Below, piece after piece: positions 54,701-63,842 of a stretch of DNA of 64,000 bases (its first letter is position 1; every line of letters begins with the position of its first letter). This DNA comes from Symbiodinium natans (Eukaryota > Sar > Dinophyceae > Suessiales > Symbiodiniaceae), in contig CAJNDS010002387.1 in assembly GCA_905221605.1 (NCBI GenBank), positions 186,001 to 250,000 on the forward strand. Direction: 5' to 3'. The notes below the pieces were generated by a model, which worked only from the letters and a program-made list of their open reading frames with translations, searched no databases and was not told where the DNA came from. A program made the translations under genes and the position numbers.

Positions 54701-57700
54701 CCAGTGGTACCCTCTTGCGCTGTTTTGGGTTCTGTGTTCCCTTAGACAGTAACCAGCGGCAAAAGAAAGTACCATTATAAGATGGTTTCTGGGCTACCGA
54801 GATGTGATACAAGGGGTTTAGGGTTTAGGGTTCGGCCCTTGTTGACTTTTTCTCTATTCCTGGGTTACTCTTCGGTCTAGGACATGTCAAGACCTCGAAC
54901 GCCTCAAACCACGAAAAACCTGAGCCCTACAGCAATCCCCGAGCATGAAACCCCTAGACGCCAGGTACCCTGAACCCTAAACCCTTAGCTCTGAAGCCCT
55001 CAGTCCTACCCCACAGCAGGCTGGCATTGTGCGGCACCAGCTCGCGACTGGGCCAAGAGGTTCAGGAATTCAGTTTAAATTTTGAAATTCAGGTTTAACA
55101 TTTAGGACTTGGGTTCAGGGTTTAGGGTTCAGGGTTTGGGGGGTGTAGGCGTTTAGTATTTAGGGAGTGTAGGGGTTCAGAGAGTTCAGGGGTTTAGAGT
55201 TTAGGGAGGAAGCTCTGATTGGGGAATCCTGTGCCTTTACCAGAGAATTTAAGGCGGCCCAAACCCATCGCCTTCCGCAACCCAATGCTTGTTGGCCCTT
55301 CCGAGCTCACTGTAGGCACGCCCACAGCAAGGGTTAAGGGTTTAGGGTTTATGGTCTATGGTCAAGGACTTAGGGTGTAGGGTGTAGGGTTTAGGGTTAG
55401 GGTTTCAGGTTTGTTGGGTTCAGTGTGTTTTGTTCCGAGTCTGGCGATGACTTTGTGGTGACTGCCGAGGCTGTGGAACCATGAGCCATGATTTGTCCCA
55501 CATAAAAAACGCAGCAAAAGAGGTGGCGGGTGCTCTCGGTCTTCAGTGTTACCCAGAGGGTCCATTTGTAGTACCATTATGGAATTAGGTACCCAAAACC
55601 TTATTTAGTATGGTTTTTGGGTACCTAAATCCATAAGAGTAATACAAATGGACCCTCTGGGTTACTGTAAGAGGAACATCCCAACCTTAGCCCTAGTACC
55701 GCTCTGCTTGAGTCCCTTCGCATGCTCCCAAATTTGAGCAGGGGTGGCGTGGTGTGGAGGCATATTCCTTTGACTTGCTGGCCTTTGCAGGCCGTCCTTC
55801 TGGCTCTCTCAAGGGTTTAGGGTTTAGGGTTTAGGGTTTAGGGTTTAGGGTTTAGGGTTCACCCCGGCAATCGTCCTACCAGGGTCCATCCCGGAGAGCG
55901 ATGCCCGATGAATTGGAGGCCCCCATCGGCGCTGCGGTTGACACAATGGACTGGGCCGAGGAAGAGAAGGTGTCGGATCACATGGCGTCGCCATGGCGGA
56001 GGGCTACATCAGCTACATCCACAGATCGCCCCAGAGATCCACTGGCCGAAAGGGTTTCGGCTTGCGTTCAGCTCATTGGTGCCATGAAAGCCACACAGCC
56101 AGAAGTGATCAGAGCAACCCAGCTGCACAGACTCCGGGTCATACCATGGCTCTGGAAATCTGGACAACTGGCCAGCTTGCACAGCTACAGCGAGGTTGCA
56201 ACCACCATCGATGAGTTTTGGTCTCACAGCTGGCAAGCAGCTGCATGGCCAAAAGCCCTAAACGTTCTGATGCTGAACCACGGCCGTTTTGCCTTCGTAG
56301 TCAGCAACCTAGTGGCCCTCCTCGTCTTCGCACTCGTGCTCTGGGACATTACACCGCCTCTGATCCTCGGATCACTGGGCCCCAGGTTGTGCTCTTTATC
56401 TGGCCTTGTGGCCTACTACTTGGCTCTGGTGCTGTGCCGGCGCTCAAAGACGGTGTTCTTGGACATTGCCAGCATTGATCAAACCAACCCGGCTGCAAAG
56501 GCTGAGGGCTTAGTGAGCCTGGGTGCCTGCCTGAAACTCTCCAAGTCCATGCTCGTCTTTTGGCATCCGACGTTCGTGAAGAGGTTGTGGTGTGTCTTTG
56601 AGCTGAGCGCTTTCATCCGGAGCCGGCCCTCCAACGCGAAACCCGGAATTTCGATTTGCACGCCAATGCAGGGCGTGGTACTGCTAGGCGGCCACTTTGC
56701 TTTTGGCATCCTCTGCTTTGTCTACTCCCCTGGACTCCTTGGAAACTAGGTAGGGACCTTGGGATATTTTTTTATTTTCCCCTTATTGGGTTTAAGAGGA
56801 TCCCATTTCGGAATATTTTTCAGAGGGTTTAAAAGGCCTACTTAGGAAACTTCTTCTCTGGAGGTGTCCTGGTCCTTGCAGTCCTGTGCATGCTGTGTCT
56901 GGTTGGCTTGGTACATGCTGTGCGGTCTTTCTGCCGCAGCGTCGATGAAATGGAGAAGCGATTGCGCCATTTCTGCTTAGATGGCAGTTCCAGCACGTGC
57001 TGTGATGAAGACCACGCCTTCGGCAGCAGCTGCGACCGCAACATCATTCTGCCCTGCATCGTGTCATGGTTTCCTGGTAGCCCAATGGTATCCTTTAACC
57101 CTTCTTTTGGGTTCTGGGGTCCAACCCCAAAAAGAACCCAAGAACCCTTAAACCCTGAACCCTAAAACCCTAAACCCTTAAACCCTAAACCCTTAAACCC
57201 TAAACCCTTAAACCCTAAACCCTCGAACCCTAAACCCTTAAACCCTAAACCCTTCCTGGGCTACTAAGGTTTGGGTCGGTCAAGAGTTTCGAGAGCTTGG
57301 TGCAACATCAGGTCCGGGAAATCCTTGCACATCAGCTGCGAAACGAGAACATCCGGTACTTCCAGGTCATATCGGTGACGGCGCCGATCTTCTGGCGTGG
57401 CCTTGACATTACAGCAACCATAGCCTCAGACGCCAGGAGGCTTGGGAATACTTGGGAATATTTTTTTGAAGTAGATTTTGTTGGGGGGGGCACGAGAATT
57501 CCTGCGAAGCAGCTAAAACAGTATGATTTTGCTGTAGGCTTCTTCAAGTTCAGAAAAACTAGGACCGGGAGTAGGCCCTTTTTTCTTTTTTTAGGGCTGG
57601 GGTTCCCTTACAATCCCCTTAAAACCAAATAGGTTCCCTTTTTATTCCTAGGTTGCACCCGGGTCTAGAAAAGGAGGGTGCCGGAGCTGTGTCGGCACCT

Positions 57701-60700
57701 TGCGTCTTGGCTGGCGGTCGTGCCCTGCGTCTCTTAGTAGCTGAATGAGTACACTTCACACTTTTTGGGATACTATAATCCCCTATAGACCCTATAATCC
57801 CCTATAGACCCTAAACCCTAAACACTAAACCCTAAACCCTAAACCTGACAGTGTACACTTTTTGGGGGCTTATGAACTCAGCAGCTAAGATCCTCATCCT
57901 CGCCCTGCGCTTGGCGCAGAAGCTGAAGTCCCAGGCCTGCCCAAAAAGCCCTAAGCCTCGAAGCCCTAAGCCCTAAGCCCTAAACCCTAAACCCTAAACC
58001 CTAAACCCTAAGCCCTAAACCCTAAACCCTAAACCCTAAACCCTAAACCCTAAACCCTAAACCCTAAACCCTACCAGGCTCCCAGCTGGTATTTGGACCT
58101 GCTTCTCTCGGCCGGAGTCGTGCTGTTCGGGCTTGCAGTTTTCATCTCCTGTGCCGCGATTGAGATTTTCGCCTTCCACTACGGTATGGGCTTCTTGGTT
58201 TAGGGTTAAGGTTTAGGGTTTAGGGTTTAGGGTTTAGGGTATAAGCCCAGTGGTATCCTGTTTCCTTTTTTTGTGTTCAAGGTTCCCTTATAAATTAGCG
58301 AACCCCAAAAAATGGGTGCCCTTATTATAACATGGTTGCTGGGCTAGCACCCGAAACCCTAAACCCTAAACCCTAAACCCTAAACCCTAAACCCAAGGCT
58401 TCGAGGTTGGCGCCGTAGCCTACTTTGGTGTGACAGCCGTCGTCGCCCTGTTGCTCTGGCACGCGTTGCCGGTGCTACCCTCGGTGGTTGCCGCCGAAGC
58501 TGCGGATCCGGCCGCGTAGGAGACAGCCCAGAGACTCCCAGGGTTTAGGGTTTAGGGCTTTAGGGTTCAGGGTTTAGGGTTTAGGGTTTAGGGTTCCTGA
58601 AACCATAAAGAGGAGCCCTAGTACAATCTAAGGGAATTTCCTTAATTCAGGGGTAATTGTGGGAGTCTCTGGGAGCCAGACCATTGAAATCATTGGTCCT
58701 TTGGAGCCCCATTCTCGTGGTAAAACGACTTGACTTGCTATATGTCTTCTTGCGCCTTTTGGCAGTCCAACCCTAAACCCAGACCTCACCTGGGACTCTC
58801 TTTACCTACTGTTTTTTTCTGGGTTATACCTCCTAAAAATAGAGTCCCAGGTAAACCCTAATTACCCTAAACCCTATACCCTATAGCCCTAAATACCCTA
58901 AACCCTATAACCCTAAACCCTAGACCCTAAACCCTATATCCCTAAATTACCCTAACTACCCGAACAACCCACGTTGTGAAACGAGGTCAACGACGAGCCG
59001 CTGGGCCGATCCGTCGACGAGGCCGTACGGCGGCCTGTCAGCACTCTAGGGTTTAGGGTTTGGGGTTTAGGGTTTAGGGTTTGGGGTTTAGGGTTTAGGG
59101 TTTGGGGTTTAGGGTTTGGGGTTCAGGGTTTAGGGTTTGGGGTTTTGGGTTTAGGGTTTAGGGTTTAGGCTTTGGGGTTTGGGGTTTAGGGTTCGGGGTT
59201 TGGGGTTCGAGGTTTGGGGTTTGGGGTTTGGGGTTTGGGGTTTGGGGTTTGGGGTTTGGGGTTTGGGCTCGAGCGCGGGAAGGTGGCGGGTTTAGGGTTT
59301 ATAGGGTTTGGGGTGTATAGGGGTTTATAGGGTTATAGAGTTATAAGGGTTTAGAAGGGGCTTATAGGGTTTTTTAGGGGTTTATAGGGGTTAAAGGGGT
59401 TTATAGGGTTTACAGGGTTTATAGGGGTTTATACCAGGGTTTATAAGGGTTTCGAAGGGTTTATCGGGCGTTCTCGGGCTTTTTAGGGGTTTGTAGGGTT
59501 TAGGGGTTGCAGGTCTACGGGAGAAACGTGGCATGCGTCTACAGCCCTAAACCCTTCCTAAACCCTGAATGTTTCGGCCTCAGAGCGTTTAGGCAGTTTG
59601 GGGTACGAGGTTTCTTGTCAGGGATGCTTGCAGTGTTGCGGGCTTCAGGCCCATGGTTTCGGTTTGGGGTTTATAGGGCTTGGGGTTCCGGATTTGGGTT
59701 TAGGGTTTAGGGCTTAGGGTTGGGAGAAGTCTGGCCAATGCTGGGGTTCGGTTTCAGGGGTTGAGGTTTCGCGGGTCTCTTGACGATTTTGGCAGGGTTG
59801 CACTTGAGTTACGTGCCTCCTTATGCCCCTTAAGTTCTGGAGTGGGGTGTATATGCGGTATACAAGTTTAAGGGACCGTGCAACACACCCTAAGCCCTCG
59901 GCCCTCGAAAGCCCTTGGATCCTAAACGATTGGCGATTTGGGGTTCAGGACTGATCCCCCGCCAAACCCTGGACCCCTGAACCCTGGTTACACCCTAAAC
60001 CCCAAGCCGCCCGAGTCCTTCCGGCCCAAGAACCTCAAAAACCTTGAAACCCTCAAATTCTTGGAGTCCCAAAACCCCAAAACCGTAAACCTTAAGCCCT
60101 AAACCCTAAACCCTAAACCCTAAAACCTAAGCCCTAAACCCTAAACCCTAAACCTTATAAACCTTAAGCTCTAAACCCCTAAAGCAACAAAAGAGACTCT
60201 TAAAGCAAAAAGCGACTCTAGGATGCTGGATGCTCTCCAGTACTTCGAGAAGAATGGCAAGGCCCCACCAGCCCGTGGTTTAGGGTTTATGGTTTAGGGT
60301 TTAGGGTTTAGGTTTTGTGTTGTTTTTTTCTTCTGGGGGGGGGGGGGGGTTATGGTAACCCTAAGCACTTAAACCCAAAACCAAAAAAAACCCAAACCCT
60401 AGACCCTAGACTCTGAACACAACTTAGTCCTTGCTGGGGGGGGATTCTGGGCTTTGCAGGCGACGTGCCCCTACGTCCTAAGCAAACGAAACCGTAAGAC
60501 CGGCTTCGGGCTGGGAGGGGTTTTAGGGTTTAGGATTTAGGGTTTAGGGTTTAGGGTTTAGGATGTAGGGGGTATAGACCAGCTCTGCAGAGGGATCGTT
60601 GGGAACTCGGTATCCCCTGTAGATCCCTTGTTAGGATTTACAAGGGCACCTACTTCCCGAATTCCCGACTTTGAGCCGGCACATTTTTGGGGTTGAGATT

Positions 60701-61478
60701 TTGGGGGGTGGAGAGTGTAGGGCCTGAGGTTCTAGAACTTTAGGGCGTAGCTCCTAGGGTGCAAGGTCTACCCCAAACCATAAACCCTAGCCCTAAACCC
60801 CAAACCCTAAACCCTAAACCCCCTTGAAAGGTCTGCCCTGCAAACTTCAAGGGCGACGACTCTCTGGGCTCCGCCGCCGTCCCGCTCACGGAGCGCTTCA
60901 AGGATGCGCGCCCCCGGAGCGTTGCAAACCCCGTAGGGTTTAGGGTTTAGGGTTTAGGGTTTAGGGTTTAGGGTTTAGGGTTTAGGTTGTAAGGCATAGG
61001 GTTTAGGGCAGGGTGTAGGCTTCAAGGTTCCATGGTTTTGAGGTTTAGGGGTCCAGGGCTTGGGGTTTTTAGAAGGCGGGGGTTATGTTGGGTGGATGGC
61101 GTGGCGTTGGGCGTGTATGGCTGACGTCGGGGGAGCAAAGTTGAGACTGTCTCACTGTCTCTGATGTTCAGACCTAAAACCCGAAACCCTAAACCCTGAG
61201 CCCATAACCCTAAACCCTGAGCCCTAAACCCTGAACCCTGAACCCTGAACCCTAGACCTCCTACACCTCCTACGTACTTGTAAGCGGGGGTGTAGGGTTT
61301 AGGGTGAGGGTAGGGTGAGGGTACTCATATGTAGGGTTAGGCTTGTAACCCTAAACCCTAAACAACCCTTGCAACCCTAAACCCTAAACCGTAAACCCTA
61401 AACCCTAAACCCTAAACCCTGAACCTATCACGCGGCTAGGACGTGGCTGGCTACCTGGGCAAGAAGTATGGCCAGTGA
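48719..61478 (+). CDS. 2-Cys peroxiredoxin, 13 exons, signal-peptide-like N-terminus
   Basis: A thiol peroxidase that reduces peroxides. Exons: 48719-48766, 49144-49230, 50310-50377, 51309-51360, 51795-51826, 53008-53048, 53517-53560, 54197-54268, 55020-55043, 58986-59032, 60222-60261, 60831-60905, 61440-61478. They total 669 nt, giving 222 residues and a TGA. Landmarks in order: [16 protein letters not shown] (signal-like), [25 protein letters not shown] with the peroxidatic Cys (codon 50367), [47 protein letters not shown] (GGIG in place of GGLG), [36 protein letters not shown], and VCPANF with the resolving Cys (codon 60834). The C-terminus is YLGKKYGQ, with YL in place of the YF motif. 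The GGIG and C-terminal helix are features of sensitive typical 2-Cys enzymes. Donors are nine GC, two GT and one GA. The leader suggests entry to the ER or a complex plastid. Intron 9 (55044-58985) holds another complete gene. Confidence 0.93.
48829..49128 (+). repeat. Longest telomeric array, (CCCTAAA)n, in peroxiredoxin intron 1
   Basis: About 42 heptamers, nearly perfect, with one shortened unit near 48985. It fills most of the intron between the signal-peptide exon and exon 2 and ends about 15 nt before the chosen acceptor. Confidence 0.95.
51099..51205 (+). mobile_element. MITE-like element, family F (GGTTCTTAGTAGGGAAT)
   Basis: Left CTGGTTCTTAGTAGGGAATG and right CATTCTCTACTAAGAACC form an inverted repeat. 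In peroxiredoxin intron 3. Related sequence at 38172-38290, 50662-50775 and 50920-50955. Confidence 0.75.
51598..51761 (+). repeat. Two tandem copies of an 80-bp unit before peroxiredoxin exon 5
   Basis: 51598-51677 and 51682-51761 are near-identical, both from CTCTCCCAAAAAAG to AAGGGACCAG. The second copy ends 33 nt before the acceptor of exon 51795-51826. Confidence 0.85.
52356..52731 (+). mobile_element. MITE-like element of about 375 bp
   Basis: Left AATGTGGTATCCTGATTAGT and right ACTAATCAGGATACGACATT are an inverted repeat with one mismatch. The inside has C-runs and a CT-rich tract. In peroxiredoxin intron 5. Confidence 0.8.
54290..54560 (+). repeat. Mixed TTTAGGG/TTTGGGG array
   Basis: Alternating TTTAGGG and TTTGGGG units, starting about 20 nt after the donor of peroxiredoxin exon 54197-54268. 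Confidence 0.85.
54694..54802 (+). mobile_element. MITE-like element, family A
   Basis: Ends GACCAGTGGTACCC and GGTTTCTGGGCTACCGAG, same inner layout as the other copies. In peroxiredoxin intron 8. Confidence 0.68.
55548..55665 (+). mobile_element. Near-complete palindromic element
   Basis: Ends 55548-55570 and 55643-55665 are a 23-nt nearly perfect inverted repeat (core CCAGAGGGTCCATTTGTA). A second inverted pair inside (TTAGGTACCCAAAA with TTTTGGGTACCTAA) makes almost the whole 118 nt palindromic. It lies in peroxiredoxin intron 9, about 240 nt before the nested gene. Confidence 0.85.
55858..55900 (+). promoter_or_regulatory. Possible trans-splice acceptor and 5' leader of the nested gene
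   Basis: The last TTTAG of a telomeric run lies just before a 43-nt non-repeat leader and the ATG at 55901. Dinoflagellate mRNAs receive a trans-spliced leader at an AG, so this AG, or the CCAG further in, is a candidate. Inference only. Confidence 0.3.
55901..58519 (+). CDS. Multi-pass membrane protein with WCxFEL motif, nested in a peroxiredoxin intron
   Basis: Exons: 55901-56741, 56846-57068, 57269-57439, 57674-57728, 57890-57934, 58078-58183, 58398-58519. Together 1563 nt, 520 residues and TAG. The protein has a charged N-terminus, DEFWSHSWQ near residue 107, hydrophobic stretches near 131-152 and 166-183, a soluble part with [14 protein letters not shown] and [12 protein letters not shown] (about 190-250), another hydrophobic stretch ending exon 1, one in exon 2 ([18 protein letters not shown]), a Cys-rich loop ending [15 protein letters not shown], and hydrophobic segments in the last two exons. 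I recall a large family of uncharacterised predicted proteins of this pattern in dinoflagellate gene sets. The D-x-A-S-I-D-Q...RLWCVFEL stretch loosely recalls TIR- or HET-like folds, which is a guess. Function unknown. Repeats of the TTTAGGG type end at 55858, only 43 nt before the ATG, and a TTTAG there could accept a trans-spliced leader. Confidence 0.83.
57069..57268 (+). mobile_element. Introner-like element forming a whole intron (GTAGCCC family)
   Basis: The element spans 57073-57267 with imperfect terminal inverted repeats (TGGTAGCCCA at the left, TGGGCTACTA at the right) and is flanked by the direct repeat GGTTT (57068-57072 and 57268-57272). The flanking repeat itself gives both splice sites: TG|GTTT as donor and AAG|GTTT as acceptor. 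Removal restores the reading frame (SWFGSVKSF). Its inside is mostly telomeric repeat. Confidence 0.75.
57140..57252 (+). repeat. Alternating CCCTTAAA/CCCTAAA array inside an intron element
   Basis: Two alternating unit types make a higher-order period of about 15 nt. The array sits inside the inverted-repeat element that forms intron 57069-57268 of the nested gene. Confidence 0.85.
57565..57669 (+). mobile_element. MITE-like element, family B (GACCCGGGAGTA)
   Basis: Left end CTAGGACCGGGAGTAGG and right end GGTTGCACCCGGGTCTAG are an imperfect inverted repeat. It sits in intron 57440-57673 of the nested gene, its right end 4 nt before the acceptor. Confidence 0.72.
57729..57889 (+). mobile_element. 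Introner-like intron with inverted ends (CTTAGTAGCTGA)
   Basis: This intron of the nested gene starts GTCTCTTAGTAGCTGAATGA and ends AACTCAGCAGCTAAG, an imperfect inverted repeat lying directly at the splice sites. Its middle has CCCTATAGACC and CCCTAAA units. A similar end (ACTTAGTAGCTGAGTAGG) occurs alone at about 13310. Confidence 0.6.
58242..58354 (+). mobile_element. MITE-like element, family A
   Basis: Ends AAGCCCAGTGGTATCC and GGTTGCTGGGCTAGC. Lies in the last intron of the nested gene between a TTTAGGG run and a CCCTAAA run. Confidence 0.72.
58788..58852 (+). mobile_element. Small inverted-repeat element
   Basis: ACCTGGGACTCT at 58788-58799 is the exact complement of 58841-58852. Between the nested gene's stop and peroxiredoxin exon 58986. 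Confidence 0.7.
59045..59270 (+). repeat. Mixed TTTAGGG/TTTGGGG array
   Basis: Starts about 12 nt after the donor of exon 58986-59032 and becomes a pure TTTGGGG run at 59212-59268. Confidence 0.85.
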
Positions 61479-62166
61479 GGAGATGAACTAGCCAACCCTC
61501 AGCGTGGCTCCGCTTCCTGAGATTTTGGTGTCATTGGGTTTAGGGCTTAGGGCTTAGGGTTTAGGGTTTAGGGTTAGGGTTTAGGGTTTAGGGTTAGGGT
61601 TTAGGGTTTAGGGTTCAGGGTTTAGGGTTAGGGTTTAGGGTTTATTGCTTTGTAAGGCTTAGTCGTGAAAGTGCAGTGCGGCTTTAGGTGCCCTCATGGG
61701 CTGTAGGTTTGTAGGCGTAGAACTGTGACTCAAAGACCCGGCGAGAAATCAAGCTCGCAGAACAAAGCGCGTAACCCTAAACCCTAAACCCCAAACCCCA
61801 CGTTGCAGGATCGACCCTTGAGCCTATAGACCGGGGTTTGGAGGATATAGGATATGGCGATGAAGGCTCGATAAACCCTATACGTCCTAAACCCTACACC
61901 CTAAACCCTAAACCCTAAACCCCGTGAGCCCTACAAGTCCCATGAAAGCCCTCTATAAGCCATGAACCCTCTAGAGCTGATAATCCCTAAGCCCTGAACC
62001 CTACATTGCACTCTGAGCCCTGAGCCCTAAACCCTAAACCCTAAACCCTATACCCTACACCCTAAACCCTAAACCTTCAACTTTGGGATGCTGAATCTTG
62101 TGCCGTGGCGCGCCGAAGCTGATGTCCTTTAAGGCCTCAGGCTTTCGGGGATTAGGGCTTTAGTTA

Positions 62167-62280
62167 GGGCTTAGGGTTTAGGGTTTAGGGTTTAGGGTTT
62201 AGGGTTTAGGGTTTAGGGTTTAGGGTTTAGGGTTTAGGGTTTAGGGTTTAGGGTTTAGGGTTTAGGGTTTAGGGTTTAGT
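62167..62280 (+). repeat. (TTTAGGG)n array
   Basis: About 15 perfect units downstream of the peroxiredoxin stop. Confidence 0.9.
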
Positions 62281-62361
62281 TTTCTGGCTTAGGGTTTAGG
62301 GTTAGGACTGAGCGTAGGGAGGGAACTTGGGATTTTGGTACCCTATAGAGTCCCTTCACTA

Positions 62362-62362
<1 letters not shown>

Positions 62363-62405
<43 letters not shown>

Positions 62406-62457
62406 CATCACCCTAACCCCTAAACCCCTAAACCCCTAAACCCCTAAACCCTTAAGC

Positions 62458-62487
<30 letters not shown>
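62363..62487 (+). repeat. (CAT)n runs around CCCCTAAA units
   Basis: ATC/CAT triplets at 62363-62404 and 62458-62487 with five CCCCTAAA units between them. Confidence 0.92.
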
Positions 62488-62489
<2 letters not shown>

Positions 62490-62562
62490 CCGTCCGCTGA
62501 ACCCTGAGCTCCAACGCCTAGCTCAACAATCAGCTCCCTGAGGCTTTGAACTAGGACCCAGA

Positions 62563-62790
62563 GTAGGCCCTTCTTCTTTTTTTAGGGTTTAGGACCCAGA
62601 GTGGGCGCTTATTCTATTTGTTTAGGGTTTAGGACCCGGAGTAGGCCCCTTTTCTATTTTTTTGGGGTTTAGGACCCAGAGTGGGCCCCTTATTCTGTTT
62701 TTTTAGGGTTTTCGGGTTTCCTTCCAATGGCCTCTTTCAACCGACAAGTGCACCCTCTTCGTTTCCGAGGTTGCTCTTGGGTCTAGTGAA
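62563..62790 (+). mobile_element. Family B element with a four-times repeated left end
   Basis: The left end (GGACCCAGAGTAGGCCC plus a T-run and TTTAGGGTTTA) occurs four times in tandem at about 62563, 62591, 62631 and 62671. A single right end (GGTTGCTCTTGGGTCTAG) follows at about 62770. Confidence 0.72.
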
Positions 62791-63150
62791 TCTCTGGATC
62801 TCCTGGTCTAAAGCTAGGGTTTAGGGTTTAGAGTTTAGGGTTAAGGGTTTAGGGTTTAGGGTTTAGGGCTTAGGATGGATGGCGCACTAGTTCCCCCTGT
62901 TTTTGTTTCTGCGTTCTTGCACAAGCCACCCCAATCCGAACAACAGCTGTTTTTTTTTGCGATCCTTGACTTTGCCCTCAAGGGGTTTAGGGTTAGGGGT
63001 GTTACCCTAAACCCTGAAGCCTAAACCTTGAAACCTTAGGTTATGATGCCCTAAACCCTAAACCCTGAACCCTAAACCCTAAACGCTAAACCCTAAACCC
63101 TGAACCCTAGACCCTAAACCCTTAGGGTATGATGTGGTTACTTGTGTCAG

Positions 63151-63192
63151 GCTGCTGACGGGAAGACGACAGCCATGCTGTGCGCCCTCGAG
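63151..63192 (+). CDS. Candidate exon of a gene downstream of peroxiredoxin
   Basis: GTCAG precedes a frame reading AADGKTTAMLCALE, then a possible GC donor. Upstream is CCCTAAA, downstream TTTAGGG. It weakly resembles an ankyrin helix 1. Confidence 0.38.
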
Positions 63193-63391
63193 GCCTCAGA
63201 ACATGGGACTCCGTTTCGGGTTTACGGCCTAAACCCTATAAACCCTGGGGTTTAGGGTTTAGGGTTTTGAGCTTCTAACCCTAAACCCTAAACCCTAAAC
63301 CCCAAACCCTAAACCCCAAACCTAAACACCGGCTTTGGAGTTGGTTTCATGGCGCTTCGGGTGCTTGTAGGGATTGGGGTTCCAGGTTTAT

Positions 63392-63475
63392 CCTAAGGGT
63401 CCGTGTACCTGGACACTTGGGCCTTAAAGTACTTCCTATGTAGGGACTAATTAATAATGTACACGGACCCTTAGG
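63392..63475 (+). mobile_element. Small inverted-repeat element
   Basis: CCTAAGGGTCCGTGTAC (63392-63408) is the exact complement of 63459-63475. Spacer of 50 nt. Confidence 0.8.
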
Positions 63476-63716
63476 GCTAGGCACATAGACTTGGAGGATT
63501 CCGGGGATTCAGACAGGTTTCGATGGGGTGCGCGGTTTCCGGCTCGGGGTGTTGGGGGTTTTAGGGTGTAGGGTTTAGGGCTTTTTAGGGTTTAGGTTCT
63601 TTTTTTTTTTTGCGGCGTAGGGGTTTTTGTAGGGTTTTTTAGGGTCTAGGGTTTAGGGTTTCCGGATTGAGAGACCCCTAAGACCCCGACCCCAAGCCCA
63701 TGACAAGGAACTTTTC

Positions 63717-63842
63717 TTTTTTGCTCGGCCAGCTGTTTTCCTTTTCCTTTTTTTGCTCGGCCAGCCGCGCCCCGAACAAAAAGCGCGCCCGGAGGTTTTT
63801 TTGCTCGGCCAGCCGCGTCCCGAACACAAAAAAGCGCGCCTC
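63717..63842 (+). repeat. Tandem unit TTTTTTGCTCGGCCAGC..., about 45 bp
   Basis: Two near-full units (63749-63788 and 63797-63840) and a partial one at 63717-63734. Each ends in CCCGAACA, an A-run and GCGCGCC. Confidence 0.8.

Larger units (their letters stand above)
61479..63150. other. Region downstream of peroxiredoxin
   Basis: Mostly telomeric repeats in both orientations, the CAT run and the multiplied family B element. A frame at about 62497-62532 reads LNPELQRLAQQS before a stop, but its repeat-like composition makes it weak. Confidence 0.5.
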
